Positions 8,415-18,083 of a stretch of DNA of 64,000 nucleotides are shown here, piece by piece; position 1 is the stretch's first letter, and every line of letters begins with the position of its first letter. A program made the translations under genes and the position numbers. Source of the stretch: Methylobacter sp. KS41 (GTDB taxonomy: Bacteria; Pseudomonadota; Gammaproteobacteria; Methylococcales; Methylomonadaceae); contig PHSP01000003.1 in NCBI GenBank assembly GCA_002862125.1, positions 1 to 64,000 of the forward strand, written 5' to 3'. Below the pieces are notes generated by a model. It was not told where the DNA came from, ran no database searches, and saw only the letters and a program-made list of their open reading frames with translations.

Positions 8415-8777
8415 ATGATTAAAATCTTTCATCTTACTTTTGTCTTGCTATCCATTCTCAGTTTTGTCGGGAGAGTCATATTGTCAGAATCTCATCCGGC
8501 AATTCTTAAACAGAAATCTATCAAAGTTGCACCCCATATCATTAACACCCTATTGGTGATCAGTGGTATTACCCTGGTTTTTCAGGGAGGATGGCTTTCC
8601 ACCGATTACGGCTGGATTATCGCCAAAATAGTGGCATTGCTTGGCTATATCGGCTTAGGCGTGATCACCATGCATAATCGTGGAGCTGTACGGTGGCTGG
8701 CTTTTGTTGGCGCGATGGCCAGTTTTGCTTATATCAGTATTGTCGCTGTCACCAAAAACGCATTTTTCTTTTTATAA
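8415..8777 (+). CDS. SirB2 family membrane protein
   Basis: A 120-residue protein with four predicted membrane helices (about 1-20, 43-60, 68-86 and 92-112). The order and composition fit the SirB2/invasion-gene-expression-up-regulator family: an N-terminal HLTFVLLSILSFVGR, then HIINTLLVISG and LLGYIGLG. Despite the family name, no molecular activity is established. The ATG follows GGAAAAAAC. It is transcribed alone, converging with the nucleoside-phosphorylase-like gene, and the adjacent MITE-like element lies less than 80 bp upstream. Confidence 0.85.
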   Translation: MIKIFHLTFVLLSILSFVGRVILSESHPAILKQKSIKVAPHIINTLLVISGITLVFQGGWLSTDYGWIIAKIVALLGYIGLGVITMHNRGAVRWLAFVGAMASFAYISIVAVTKNAFFFL

Positions 8778-8792
8778 ACCCGCGCCAACCCG

Positions 8793-9617
8793 TTATAAAT
8801 AAAAGCCTGGTTTATTGATTTTTTTATCCAGCCAGCGCAATACATCCTTACCGTTATGTAGCCGGGTTTCGTCAAACTCAAGGAGCTGGTGACCGGTGAC
8901 TAAATTCCAGCGGGATAACTGGTTTTTCAATTGCAGCTTTTCATTAAAGCTAAAATGATATCGTTGTATCAACTGCTCAAATAATCCGGTTTCAGGCGTT
9001 TTTATCAGCTCGACCTTTGCAAATACTGTCATCAGCAATGTTTCAATCGAAGAAAGATGAGCAGCTATTAATCCGGCAACCTGTTTAGGCTGAATATTTC
9101 CGGCAGGAGATAACTGATTATCTGAAATAATCTTAAGGCAAAGGATCAGCTCACTTGAAGAAAAACGCATCGCCGTTTCATAAAACGCAGAGGCTTCCAT
9201 GTCGCAAAGATGTAACTGATCATAGTTTAACAGTGGTTTTGATACTGTCTGGAGACTGCCGCTAGGGCATGGCGGGGTAAAAATCAAAGATGGATAATAG
9301 CTTCTTCGGCTGTCAACATCGATAATTTTATCGATTAAAAACAAGTCTCCCAATGGATAGTCCTTATGCCCGGCAATACCTATATTGAGCATAACCGGAT
9401 GTTCAATTGAAGCAAATAGTGCTTGAGTATAGGCTACTCCGGCGGCCATCGCGCTTTTCCCAAGCCCGGTCACAGTTAAGCAGATTTCATGATTTAAATA
9501 AACGGTGAATGGCTGAACGGCGGCATCTTTTTTTAAGCTGAAATGTTCTATTAAAGGTTTAGCTTCGCAAGGCAATGCTGTATATATAAAAATCTTGTAT
9601 GCATTTTTGTGCGTCAT
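8793..9617 (-). CDS. Nucleoside phosphorylase-like protein with C-terminal extension
   Basis: About 274 residues from the ATG at 9617; an in-frame ATG at 9716 exists, but the extra 33 residues look unrelated to the family. The N-terminal portion fits the PNP/MTAN nucleosidase fold: FIYTALPCEAKPLIEHF, then LTVTGLGKSAMAAGVAYT, LNIGIAGHKDYPLGDL and the catalytic-site-like CDMEASAFY. Such enzymes split nucleosides or 5'-methylthioadenosine; the exact substrate is not apparent. The last about 80 residues (from FAKVELIKTP) form a helical extension absent from simple nucleosidases. It converges with the SirB2 gene. Confidence 0.75.
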   Translation of the reverse strand: MTHKNAYKIFIYTALPCEAKPLIEHFSLKKDAAVQPFTVYLNHEICLTVTGLGKSAMAAGVAYTQALFASIEHPVMLNIGIAGHKDYPLGDLFLIDKIIDVDSRRSYYPSLIFTPPCPSGSLQTVSKPLLNYDQLHLCDMEASAFYETAMRFSSSELILCLKIISDNQLSPAGNIQPKQVAGLIAAHLSSIETLLMTVFAKVELIKTPETGLFEQLIQRYHFSFNEKLQLKNQLSRWNLVTGHQLLEFDETRLHNGKDVLRWLDKKINKPGFYL

Positions 9618-9817
9618 TAAGATATGTACTGGGTTTCGGTGAAATATTATTGGCACTTCATACTTGGCATCGCTTAAAAATAAATAACTTTTTCCGGAGC
9701 AACCGAGACAGCACATGCAGGGGGAAAATTCGAAATTTTTACAGCTATATTGTTGTTACCGGAATCACCTTAATAAAAACTGTCTTGAAAAAAGGTAATT
9801 TACACTAATTTCTGAAC

Positions 9818-10330
9818 ATGTTTATAAATACGTTCCCCATAATTTTTACCTATACCAGCCTATTTTCGCCTGTTGAGGCTGTCATATTTTTGGCAGCCAT
9901 TTTTTTTCTGGTTTATTATTATACGCCTGAGGTTAATAAAAACCGGACCAACAAATCCGGCAACGGTTTGTATAAGTATTTACATTCCGCATGGCTGGGA
10001 AATTCAGCGTTATGGCTTGTATTTTGGCCGTTTTTCCTGTTAGTCAATGCTGTACTTTATTATATCGATTACCGGGTAACTAACGTAACTTATACCATAG
10101 CCAGCTGGAAAACAGTGCATGGAATGCTGTTTTTGCCTATCGTTTGGTGGACGGCGTCAGTCTGGCGATGCTCCAAAAATACCGGTTATAAAGTTTGGAG
10201 CAGTGTTGCGCGCACCATCACTCTTTATCTGTTTTTTGAATATATTTTACGCTTTATTATCGGCACTCAATACCCCAATGCCTTTTTTGACTGCCGGCTT
10301 TTAATTATGGAGTACGGTGATTGTCTGTAA
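9818..10330 (+). CDS. Small polytopic membrane protein, unrecognised
   Basis: A 170-residue protein with four likely membrane helices (about 17-38, 60-84, 103-117 and 128-145), rich in Phe, Tyr and Trp. No catalytic or transport motif is recognised. Aromatic-rich LVFWPFFLLVNAVLYYIDYR and the Cys-containing C-terminus are the only notable features. No clear ribosome site precedes the ATG. It stands alone between the nucleoside-phosphorylase-like gene (divergent) and a 500 bp gap. It could be an orphan lipid-associated or uncharacterised envelope protein, and I cannot assign a function. Confidence 0.6.
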   Translation: MFINTFPIIFTYTSLFSPVEAVIFLAAIFFLVYYYTPEVNKNRTNKSGNGLYKYLHSAWLGNSALWLVFWPFFLLVNAVLYYIDYRVTNVTYTIASWKTVHGMLFLPIVWWTASVWRCSKNTGYKVWSSVARTITLYLFFEYILRFIIGTQYPNAFFDCRLLIMEYGDCL

Positions 10331-10833
10331 AACCACCCATAAACTGCTCATACATAGAAAAATTGCCTGCCTAAAGCAGATTTTTCACCACAAAGTATCT
10401 CCTAAAAAGAAATAATAATTAAGTAAATATCGCTATTGGTGCAAATTATTGAAACAATTGCACTCAATTGAATCACCCAGACACCCCAAGTCTGACTGTA
10501 TTCCGGCAATCAACAGCACACGTTCAAATGGATAAGATAGCCTTGTCCATTGCAAGTTAGAGTCTACAGCGATTTTATCCACCACCTAACAAAAACTTAC
10601 TTAAGTTATGGCTCATAATTTGCTGCACATAAAGTTAAGAGAAATAAGTTAGCTCAATTTACCGGATGAATCAAAAACAACTTAAATTTAAGGTTATGTT
10701 ATTCAGTCGTTGTTAATTATTGATGCTCATAATTCTGGTAAAGGCGACATTTTGAGAAACCTTTGGTCATCATCCTGTCATTAATAACTCTTATGATTAA
10801 TGTGCCTGTAGGCTATATAGCGAGGAAAAGACA
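10331..10833. other. AT-rich gene-free region before sterol desaturase
   Basis: About 500 bp with no credible coding frame and no obvious inverted repeat. It probably holds the promoter of the downstream sterol desaturase, whose GAGGAAAAG ribosome site is at its right edge. Confidence 0.6.
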
Positions 10834-11874
10834 ATGTTAAGCCTAACTACTTTACTCGAAATTAATTTCAAATGGCCGGCAATGGCGCCAAGTACAGTAA
10901 TTGCATTAACGCTGCTCACGGCTTTCGCGGTTCTGGCGATCCTTGAATTCCACACGCCACGAGAAAAATTGCCAAAAAATCACCTACGCCGGTCCTATAA
11001 AACAAACATCAGTTTGTTGGTCGTAAACAGTATTGCAATGTCGTTAATGTCAGCCTCTTTCTTATTGTTACTGGCCGAACGTCATTCATACAAAGGATTG
11101 CTTGACACTCTGTCCAGTCCCGATTGGAAGGCAGTCCTGTCTTTTTTATCGCTCGATTTGCTGATGTATTTCTGGCATAAAGCCAGTCACAAATTTGATA
11201 TTCTGTGGATGTTTCACAAGGTGCATCACAACGATCCTTATTTGAATATTTCAACAGCATTTCGAATACATTTCGTGGAGCTTTTTATAACCCACATCCT
11301 GAAAGCGATTTTAATTATTATCTTAGGCATAGAACAAACGATTGTGCTAACCAGTGAAGCAATCATGACTTTTTTTATCATGTTTCATCACACCAACATT
11401 TCCTTCATGGGTGAAAAATTACTGGGACATCTCATTATCGTTCCATCGCTGCACCGTACTCATCATTCAACGCAACGTACAGAGCATGATAGTAATTATG
11501 GCGCCGTTTTATCGCTCTGGGACCGGCTTTTTGGCACCCTGTCTGAGCAGCAACCGGCTGAAATAGGTATCAGAGGAAATACTCCACAAGATCTTGTCAA
11601 TCTGATAAAGTTCGGTTTTACCCAATACACTCCGCCAGCCATTCAACCTGTAAATCTCGATGCCATGATCGCCGAGGCGGCTTATTTCAAAGCGGAAAAA
11701 CGCGGGTTTTATCCCGGCAATGACATTCGTGACTGGTTGGAAGCAAAAAGAGAAATTATAGCCCTGGTCTACGGAAATAAACCGGTTAAAAATATTTCAA
11801 AACACAGACATCAACGTAATTACCTTAAATTCATGAACTTAACCATAGATCATAGACGTATACAGGATTTTTAA
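10834..11874 (+). CDS. Sterol desaturase / fatty acid hydroxylase family protein (second copy)
   Basis: A 346-residue membrane di-iron oxygenase. Hydrophobic helices lie at about 20-40, 60-80, 105-120 and 150-185. The histidine clusters are HKASH, FHKVHH and LHRTHH, matching the HxxxH/HxxHH/HxxHH pattern. The C-terminal about 90 residues are hydrophilic and longer than in the copy at 2.8 kb, and the two are only distantly alike. The start has a GAGGAAAAG ribosome site. It is a single-gene unit, and an insertion-sequence end remnant lies shortly downstream. It probably modifies a membrane lipid such as a sterol or fatty acid; the substrate is not determined. Confidence 0.85.
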   Translation: MLSLTTLLEINFKWPAMAPSTVIALTLLTAFAVLAILEFHTPREKLPKNHLRRSYKTNISLLVVNSIAMSLMSASFLLLLAERHSYKGLLDTLSSPDWKAVLSFLSLDLLMYFWHKASHKFDILWMFHKVHHNDPYLNISTAFRIHFVELFITHILKAILIIILGIEQTIVLTSEAIMTFFIMFHHTNISFMGEKLLGHLIIVPSLHRTHHSTQRTEHDSNYGAVLSLWDRLFGTLSEQQPAEIGIRGNTPQDLVNLIKFGFTQYTPPAIQPVNLDAMIAEAAYFKAEKRGFYPGNDIRDWLEAKREIIALVYGNKPVKNISKHRHQRNYLKFMNLTIDHRRIQDF

Positions 11875-11974
11875 GATTGCCAGCCTCTACATTCATGCTG
11901 TGCATAAATTCTGGGTTATTAATCAGAGCCCTATAAAAATTTATCATTTCAAACCGGCCTGGATGAGCATGAGC

Positions 11975-12001
11975 GTTCAGGTTGAGCCGGAATATGCAGT
12001 T
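11975..12001 (+). repeat. Solo copy of the IS end repeat found at 70-96
   Basis: This 27 bp stretch matches positions 70-96 at 24 of 27 bases (GTTCAGGTTG then GCC, GAATA and GCAGTT are shared). A TCTGGTTTT tail follows in both places with a small shift. No transposase accompanies it, so it looks like the remnant of an element end left after excision or deletion. It sits between the sterol desaturase and the FAH-family gene. Confidence 0.75.
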
Positions 12002-12019
12002 CCAGATTCTGGTTTTAAC

Positions 12020-12892
12020 TTAATACAGCGCCTGATTCTCAGGCTCTTCAATAACCGGATTGGCAAGCGCGCCTATGCCTTCAATTTCAATTCTGGCGGT
12101 TTGTCCCGGTTTCATATAGCCGCGCGGCTGCATTTTTACACCGACACCGCCGGGCGTGCCTGTAGTGATGACATCGCCGGGTTCCAGCGTCATTGCTTGG
12201 GATAAATAAGCGATCATGTCGTAGCAATTAAATATCATTTGCCGGGTGTTGGCGTTCTGCCGCAGCTCATCATCAATCCAGGTTTTAATGTTCAGATTAT
12301 GCGGGTCGCCGAGTTCATCGGAGGTGACTATCCAGGGCCCCAGCGGACCGCAGGTATCAAACGATTTTCCAATCATCATGGTGGGTGAGCGCATTTGCCA
12401 GTCGCGCACGGATACATCATTGGCGATGGTAAAACCGGCAATCACCTGATGGGCCTTGTCGACCGGGACATGGCGGCAGCGTTTGCCGATAACAAAAGCC
12501 AGTTCGCCTTCATAGTCCAGTTTATCCGATACCCTGGGCCGGTGTATCGCGTCACCGCAGCCAATCACACAGGTGCTTTGTTTGGTAAAAAAGCTGGGGT
12601 ACGCGGGTTGATCGCGACCCGTTTCGGAAATGTGGCCGGCATAGTTCAGGCTTATCCCTAAATATTTACCCGGCCTTGGCACCGGCGCATTCAGCTTGAC
12701 TTCATTCAAGGCAATGCGCGCGCTACCGCTTTCGATGAGCCCTTGCATGGCCTGCAAGGCTGTGGAACCGGCACCGAGAAACTCTATCATCGAGGCCGGA
12801 ATATCTGCACAGCCTTGACTATCAACAACGGAGTCATCGATAACCGCGCCGACACGCGTTTGTTTGTTATGAGTAAAGGTCACTAGTTTCAT
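12020..12892 (-). CDS. Fumarylacetoacetate hydrolase (FAH) family protein
   Basis: A 290-residue member of the FAH superfamily (fumarylpyruvate hydrolase, 2-hydroxyhepta-2,4-diene-1,7-dioate isomerase, ureidoglycolate lyase-like). The N-terminal subdomain is KLVTFTHNKQTRVGAVIDD. The metal-binding core carries DYEGELAFVIGKRC (two acidic ligands) and ANDVSVRDWQ (Asp ligand), and the C-terminus has the conserved LEPGDVITTGTPGGVG. These enzymes cleave C-C bonds of diketo acids in the cytoplasm using Mg or Mn. The start has an AGGAAA ribosome site. It is divergent from rpe. The exact substrate is uncertain. Confidence 0.88.
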   Translation of the reverse strand: MKLVTFTHNKQTRVGAVIDDSVVDSQGCADIPASMIEFLGAGSTALQAMQGLIESGSARIALNEVKLNAPVPRPGKYLGISLNYAGHISETGRDQPAYPSFFTKQSTCVIGCGDAIHRPRVSDKLDYEGELAFVIGKRCRHVPVDKAHQVIAGFTIANDVSVRDWQMRSPTMMIGKSFDTCGPLGPWIVTSDELGDPHNLNIKTWIDDELRQNANTRQMIFNCYDMIAYLSQAMTLEPGDVITTGTPGGVGVKMQPRGYMKPGQTARIEIEGIGALANPVIEEPENQALY

Positions 12893-12994
12893 CGATTGTT
12901 TTTCCTGTTATGATGGCATGCGGCGTTATTTTATAACGAAGATCAACCGTTAAAAAAAAGATATAATAATCGAATTTACACAGAGGAACAGAAC

Positions 12995-13666
12995 ATGAAC
13001 GAAAACTGGATTGCCCCATCCATTTTGTCAGCTGATTTTGCCAAATTGGGCGAGGAAGTAGATAACGTATTAAAAGCCGGCGCTGATATTGTGCATTTTG
13101 ATGTCATGGACAACCATTTTGTACCCAATCTGACCATCGGGCCGCTGGTTTGCGAGGCCTTAAGAAAACACGGCGTGACTGCGCCTATTGATGTGCATTT
13201 GATGGTTGAACCCGTTGACCGGATTGTTCCTGACTTTGCCAAAGCCGGAGCCAGTATTATTACCTTTCATCCCGAAGGTTCGGTGCATATTGACCGCACC
13301 TTGCAATTGATTAAAGATTGCGGCTGCAAGGCGGGCCTGGTTTTTAATCCGGGCACGCCGCTAAATCATCTGGATTATGTCATGGACAAACTGGATATAA
13401 TTTTGTTGATGTCGGTGAACCCTGGTTTTGGCGGGCAATCGTTTATTCCATCAGCACTGGACAAATTACGTCAAGTCAGAAAAAGAATCGATGATAGCGG
13501 TTTTAATATTCGTCTGGAAATTGACGGCGGCGTAAAAACCGATAATATCCGTGAAATTAAAGCGGCAGGAGCCGATACCTTTGTGGCGGGTTCAGCGATT
13601 TTCAGCCAGCCTGATTATAAAAAAGTCATTGATGACATGCGCGCGGAATTGGCTAAAGCAGTTTAA
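12995..13666 (+). CDS. rpe: Ribulose-phosphate 3-epimerase
   Basis: A 223-residue TIM-barrel enzyme that interconverts D-ribulose 5-phosphate and D-xylulose 5-phosphate in the pentose phosphate pathway. In methanotrophs this also feeds the ribulose monophosphate cycle. Signature stretches are [15 protein letters not shown] at the N-terminus, [17 protein letters not shown] (metal site), [26 protein letters not shown] and EIDGGV. Length is typical of the family. An AGAGGAA ribosome site lies 7 bp before the ATG. It precedes the trp genes by 220 bp, with a repeat element in the gap, so cotranscription with trpE is uncertain. Confidence 0.95.
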   Translation: MNENWIAPSILSADFAKLGEEVDNVLKAGADIVHFDVMDNHFVPNLTIGPLVCEALRKHGVTAPIDVHLMVEPVDRIVPDFAKAGASIITFHPEGSVHIDRTLQLIKDCGCKAGLVFNPGTPLNHLDYVMDKLDIILLMSVNPGFGGQSFIPSALDKLRQVRKRIDDSGFNIRLEIDGGVKTDNIREIKAAGADTFVAGSAIFSQPDYKKVIDDMRAELAKAV

Positions 13667-13681
13667 AGGCCGGCCTTATAG

Positions 13682-13863
13682 GTTGGGTTAGCGATAGCGA
13701 AACCCAACATTGAGTAGCCTCGATGCAGTAAAGCGGAATCGAGGGCGTATCGACTTCCCGTTCTCCTTAATTCCAATGCATTGCATCAAGGCTACTTGCT
13801 GTTTGGCAAACCAACTTTTTGAACTTTGATGTGTTAAGTTTACGATAAAGCCATTAACCCAAC
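13682..13863. repeat. Compound inverted repeat (REP/MITE-like) between rpe and trpE
   Basis: The block is bounded by GTTGGGTTA (13682-13690) and its complement TAACCCAAC (13855-13863). Inside, GTTGGGTT also pairs with AACCCAAC at 13701-13708. AGTAGCCTCGATGCA (13713-13727) pairs with TGCATCAAGGCTACT (13782-13796) at 14 of 15 bases, and CCTCGAT (13718-13724) pairs with ATCGAGG (13738-13744). It has no coding potential and looks like a dispersed genomic repeat. Confidence 0.75.
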
Positions 13864-13884
13864 AATACGCTATACACACGCTGA

Positions 13885-15381
13885 ATGCCAAAAATGACTC
13901 CAGAACAATTCAAACAATTTGCAGAGCAAGGCTACAACCGTATCCCGGTTAGCCGCGAAGTCCTGGCTGATCTGGATACGCCTTTAAGCGCTTATCTGAA
14001 ACTTGCCGATGACGCGTATTCCTATTTATTTGAATCTGTCCATGGCGGCGAGCAATGGGGCCGTTATTCCATCATAGGATTGCCGTGCAAAACAATTGTT
14101 AAAGTCTGCGGCAATCAGATCCGGCTGGAACAAAACGGTGAAATTCTGGAAACAGTGACGCTTGATAATCCGCTGGACTGGATCGAGCAATTCAAGCAGC
14201 GCTATAAAGTACCTGACATTGAAGATTTGCCGCGCTTTAACGGCGGACTGGTCGGCTATTTTGGTTATGAAACAATCCGCTATATCGAACCTCGCTTGAG
14301 AGGAACAGAAAAACCCGACTCACTGGGATGCCCCGATATTTTACTGATGGTGTCGGAAGAAATACTGGTGTTTGATAATCTGTCCGGCAAAGTGTTGTTG
14401 CTGACTCACGCAAATCCGGAAGAAGCCGACGCTTATAATCGAGCGCTGGCGCGAGTGTCTGAATTGGCGGACAGACTGCGTGAAATGCACGCCAAATCCG
14501 AAAAACATGACAGACCCTGCAAGGTTGAAGAAGCTGATTTTGTCTCGGGTTTTACCCGGCAGGGTTATGAAGATGCAGTACGCAAAGCCAAGGACTACAT
14601 AACCGATGGCGACATCATGCAGGTGGTTTTATCACAGCGCCTGTCTATTCCTTATACCGCTTCACCGCTGAATTTATACCGCGCCTTGCGATGCCTGAAT
14701 CCATCACCATACATGTTTTATCTTAATCTGGATGATTTCCATATCGTCGGCTCATCTCCGGAAATACTGGTCAGGCTGGAAGATAACACCGTCACCGTGC
14801 GCCCGATTGCCGGAACACGCAGGCGCGGGACAACGCCAGAACAGGATGTCGCCCTGGAACAGGAATTATTGGCGGACCCGAAAGAACTGGCGGAACATTT
14901 GATGCTGATCGATTTGGGCCGCAATGATGCGGGAAGGGTTGCTGAAACCGGCAGCGTGCAACTGACCGATAAAATGATTGTTGAACGCTATTCCCATGTC
15001 ATGCACATCGTTTCCAATGTCAACGGAACGCTACAGCAAGGTAAAAACGCCTTTGATGTGCTGGCGGCGACCTTCCCGGCGGGAACAGTCAGCGGCGCGC
15101 CGAAGATACGCGCCATGGAAATTATTGATGAGCTGGAACCGGTAAAGCGCGGCGTTTATTCAGGCGCTGTCGGCTATATCGCCTGGTCCGGTAATCTGGA
15201 TACCGCCATTGCCATTAGAACCGCAGTAATAAAAGACAACATGCTGCATATACAAGCCGGCGCCGGCATCGTTTACGACTCCGTACCCGCGAACGAATGG
15301 GATGAAACCATGAACAAGGGCCGCGCCATTTTCCGTGCAGTCAGTATGGCCGAAGCAGGCCTGGAAGGAGAGCAGGCATGA
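13885..15381 (+). CDS. trpE: Anthranilate synthase component I
   Basis: A 498-residue chorismate-utilising enzyme that, with TrpG, makes anthranilate from chorismate and glutamine, the first step to tryptophan. The N-terminal domain contains [22 protein letters not shown], which includes the tryptophan feedback-site region. The C-terminal chorismate-binding domain has [43 protein letters not shown] and the [12 protein letters not shown] block. The ATG at 13885 lacks a clear ribosome site; ATG 13894 (MTPEQ) is an alternative. The stop overlaps trpG by 4 bp. No trp leader peptide is visible upstream. Confidence 0.96.
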   Translation: MPKMTPEQFKQFAEQGYNRIPVSREVLADLDTPLSAYLKLADDAYSYLFESVHGGEQWGRYSIIGLPCKTIVKVCGNQIRLEQNGEILETVTLDNPLDWIEQFKQRYKVPDIEDLPRFNGGLVGYFGYETIRYIEPRLRGTEKPDSLGCPDILLMVSEEILVFDNLSGKVLLLTHANPEEADAYNRALARVSELADRLREMHAKSEKHDRPCKVEEADFVSGFTRQGYEDAVRKAKDYITDGDIMQVVLSQRLSIPYTASPLNLYRALRCLNPSPYMFYLNLDDFHIVGSSPEILVRLEDNTVTVRPIAGTRRRGTTPEQDVALEQELLADPKELAEHLMLIDLGRNDAGRVAETGSVQLTDKMIVERYSHVMHIVSNVNGTLQQGKNAFDVLAATFPAGTVSGAPKIRAMEIIDELEPVKRGVYSGAVGYIAWSGNLDTAIAIRTAVIKDNMLHIQAGAGIVYDSVPANEWDETMNKGRAIFRAVSMAEAGLEGEQA

Positions 15382-15968
15382 GTGCAGTAAAAGTTGTCAT
15401 GGTCGATAACTACGACTCGTTTACTTATAATCTGGTGCAGTATTTGGGAGAATTGGGCGCCGATGTTACTGTCGTGCGTAATGATCAGGTGACGGTCGCA
15501 GACATAGAAAAGCTTGCGCCGGATAAAATCGTCATATCCCCTGGCCCATGCACGCCCAAAGAAGCCGGTGTATCCGTTGAGGCCATTTTAAAGTTTGCAG
15601 GGCAAATTCCCGTCCTGGGCGTTTGCCTTGGCCATCAAAGCATAGGCTATGCCTTTGGTGGCCATATCATCCACGCCAAACACATCATGCACGGCAAAAC
15701 CTCGGCTATTTATCACCACAATTCCGGCGTGTTCAAAGGACTCGCTAATCCCTTCACTGCCACGCGTTACCATTCCCTTGTAATCGAACAGGAGACCTTG
15801 CCCGATTGCCTGGAAATAACAGCCTGGACTCAAGATGAAGAAGGCAAAATCGATGAAATCATGGGCATAAGGCACAAGACCCTGGATATCGAAGGCGTGC
15901 AATTTCATCCCGAGTCGATATTGACCGAGTTTGGGCATGAGTTATTAAAGAATTTTTTGGAAAGGTGA
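15378..15968 (+). CDS. trpG: Anthranilate synthase component II (glutamine amidotransferase)
   Basis: A 196-residue class I glutamine amidotransferase subunit supplying ammonia to TrpE; in many bacteria the same protein serves p-aminobenzoate synthase. It begins with [20 protein letters not shown]. The nucleophile is C83 in [13 protein letters not shown], and the catalytic His177/Glu179 pair lies in FHPESI. The oxyanion strand ISPGPCTP is intact. It overlaps the trpE stop by 4 bp and is followed 69 bp later by trpD. Length and motifs are those of TrpG/PabA. Confidence 0.95.
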   Translation: MSAVKVVMVDNYDSFTYNLVQYLGELGADVTVVRNDQVTVADIEKLAPDKIVISPGPCTPKEAGVSVEAILKFAGQIPVLGVCLGHQSIGYAFGGHIIHAKHIMHGKTSAIYHHNSGVFKGLANPFTATRYHSLVIEQETLPDCLEITAWTQDEEGKIDEIMGIRHKTLDIEGVQFHPESILTEFGHELLKNFLER

Positions 15969-16037
15969 TATCAAGTGATTTCTTGCCAAGAATTTACTCT
16001 GGCAGGCTTTCGTATGCTGCTTTTGCGTTAAACCAAA

Positions 16038-17057
16038 ATGATGCTCATACAACAAGCCCTGCAAAAACTGCTTAACAAGCAAAATCTTGCTGCTGATGAA
16101 ATGCGTGGCGTTATGCGCCTGATCATGTCTGGTAAAGCCACCGATGCGCAAATCGGCGGCTTTTTAATCGCGTTGCGTTGCAAAGGCGAAACCATAGAAG
16201 AAATTGCCGCAGCCGCTGAAGTGATGAGGGAATTAGCCGGCAAAGTAGCTATTACAGGCGAACATATCATAGATACCTGCGGTACCGGCGGCGATGGCTC
16301 GAATACTTTCAATATTTCCACCACCTGCGCTTTTGTAGTTGCCGCCGCAGGCGGGCAGGTTGCCAAACATGGAAACCGTTCCGTATCCAGTAGTTGCGGA
16401 AGTGCTGATCTGCTGGAAGCCTCCGGCTTCAATCTGGATTTAAACGCCGAACAAGTATCCCGATGCGTTAATGAAATCGGCGTCGGGTTTTTATTTGCTC
16501 CCAGGCACCACGGCGCAATGAAACACACCATTCATGTCCGTAAAGAAATGGGCGTCAGAACCCTGTTTAATTTATTGGGTCCGTTATCCAACCCCGCCGG
16601 AGCGCCCAACCAGTTGATTGGCGTCTTTGCTAAAGAATGGGTCGAACCCCTGGCGCGGGTATTAAAAGAGCTTGGCAGCCGGCATGTGCTGGTCGTGAGT
16701 GCTGATGACGGTCTGGATGAAATAAGCATTGCATCTGCTACTACGATCGCGGAATTAAAAGATGGCGAGGTCTCTACTTATTCGATTACGCCGGAACAGT
16801 TTGGCTTTGAGCGGGCAAGCCTGGATGTATTGGCTGTTGATGGTGCGGAAAACAGCTTGATGATGGTAAACTCGGTGCTGGATAATCAAGCCGGAGCAGC
16901 AAGGGATATTGTGCTATTAAATGCCGGAGCCGCGATTTATGCGGCAAATATTACCGGTTCCCTGGCTAAAGGCATAGAAAAAGCCGGTCAGGTTATCGCC
17001 AGCGGAGCAGCAAAAGCTAAATTCGACGCGTTAATCGCTTACTCAAAAATTGTTTAA
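16038..17057 (+). CDS. trpD: Anthranilate phosphoribosyltransferase
   Basis: A 339-residue enzyme that transfers phosphoribose from PRPP to anthranilate, the second step of tryptophan synthesis. It contains the glycine-rich PRPP site [17 protein letters not shown], the KHGNRSVSS anthranilate/metal loop and the [15 protein letters not shown] motif. The ATG at 16038 is directly followed by a second ATG. It lies 69 bp after trpG and 12 bp before trpC, in the trpE-G-D-C order common in beta- and gammaproteobacteria outside the enterics. Confidence 0.96.
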   Translation: MMLIQQALQKLLNKQNLAADEMRGVMRLIMSGKATDAQIGGFLIALRCKGETIEEIAAAAEVMRELAGKVAITGEHIIDTCGTGGDGSNTFNISTTCAFVVAAAGGQVAKHGNRSVSSSCGSADLLEASGFNLDLNAEQVSRCVNEIGVGFLFAPRHHGAMKHTIHVRKEMGVRTLFNLLGPLSNPAGAPNQLIGVFAKEWVEPLARVLKELGSRHVLVVSADDGLDEISIASATTIAELKDGEVSTYSITPEQFGFERASLDVLAVDGAENSLMMVNSVLDNQAGAARDIVLLNAGAAIYAANITGSLAKGIEKAGQVIASGAAKAKFDALIAYSKIV

Positions 17058-17069
17058 AGAGTAAAAACA

Positions 17070-17870
17070 ATGACCAATACCCCCGACATTCTAAAAACTA
17101 TTCTTGCAAAAAAAGCCGAGGAAGTAGCCAAACGCAAATTCAGCATGCCTATGGTCAATCTTGAGGATATTGCTACCGGCGTGGAACGCCCGCGCGGATT
17201 TTATAATGCCATCCAAAACAGGGTGGCGCTAAAAAATCCGGCGATTATTGCCGAAATCAAAAAAGCATCGCCCAGCAAGGGGGTGATTAGAGAGGATTTT
17301 CATCCCATAGCAATAGGTCAGGATTACGCCATGAACGGTGCAACCTGTTTATCGGTATTAACCGACAAGGAGTTTTTCCAGGGCTCGGAAGCATACCTGC
17401 AAATGGTCAGAGAACGTTGTCCATTGCCGGTCTTAAGAAAAGATTTTATGATCGATCTTTATCAAGTCTATGAAGCGCGCGCTTTGGGCGCGGATTGTAT
17501 TTTGCTGATCGTTGCAGCCCTTGAAGACAGCCTAATGCACGAATTGGAGAATGCAGCCGCAAAATTGGGCATGGATGTATTGGTGGAAGTTCATGATGCC
17601 GATGAACTGCAAAGAGCGCTTAAGCTGGACACCAAACTGATCGGCATTAACAACCGCAATTTGCGCACCTTCGAAACATCGCTGCAAACGACTTTAAATT
17701 TAAAAAAACAAATCCCTGATAATCGCATCATCATCACCGAAAGCGGCATTCATACCCATGACGATGTGCAACTCATGCTGGATAACGGCATTTACGCCTT
17801 TTTAGTCGGCGAGGTATTTATGAGAGCCGAAAGCCCAGGGCAAAAAATGCGCGAGTTGTTTGCTTTGTAA
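17070..17870 (+). CDS. trpC: Indole-3-glycerol-phosphate synthase
   Basis: A 266-residue TIM-barrel enzyme converting CdRP to indole-3-glycerol phosphate. Hallmarks are [32 protein letters not shown] (catalytic Lys and Glu region), [20 protein letters not shown] and [11 protein letters not shown]. It stands alone and is not fused to TrpF. trpC ends the visible cluster; trpF, trpB and trpA are not in the window, so the pathway is split. The ATG is 12 bp past trpD with an AGAG ribosome site. Confidence 0.96.
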   Translation: MTNTPDILKTILAKKAEEVAKRKFSMPMVNLEDIATGVERPRGFYNAIQNRVALKNPAIIAEIKKASPSKGVIREDFHPIAIGQDYAMNGATCLSVLTDKEFFQGSEAYLQMVRERCPLPVLRKDFMIDLYQVYEARALGADCILLIVAALEDSLMHELENAAAKLGMDVLVEVHDADELQRALKLDTKLIGINNRNLRTFETSLQTTLNLKKQIPDNRIIITESGIHTHDDVQLMLDNGIYAFLVGEVFMRAESPGQKMRELFAL

Positions 17871-18050
17871 AGACCAAATGACAGGGGCTAACGGCAATCA
17901 AATATTAAATTCCTCTATTCTGCTGTAGCGGAATTTTACCTGGAACATAAGGGTTTTATTTTTTGGTATCCGCATAGAAAGCTGTCACGGTTTCGATTAC
18001 AGACGGTTAAACGGCGCATTGATGACAATACAGTTAAAAGTGACGGATAA

Positions 18051-18077
18051 ACCCGGCGCGTTCAGACAGGGTTTTTG
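18051..18077 (+). terminator. Possible terminator downstream of trpC
   Basis: AAACCC and GGGTTT form a short stem around a 14-base loop and are followed by a T-rich stretch in the plus direction. The stem is weak and could equally serve the converging pilU transcript. Confidence 0.4.
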
Positions 18078-18083
18078 ATGGTA

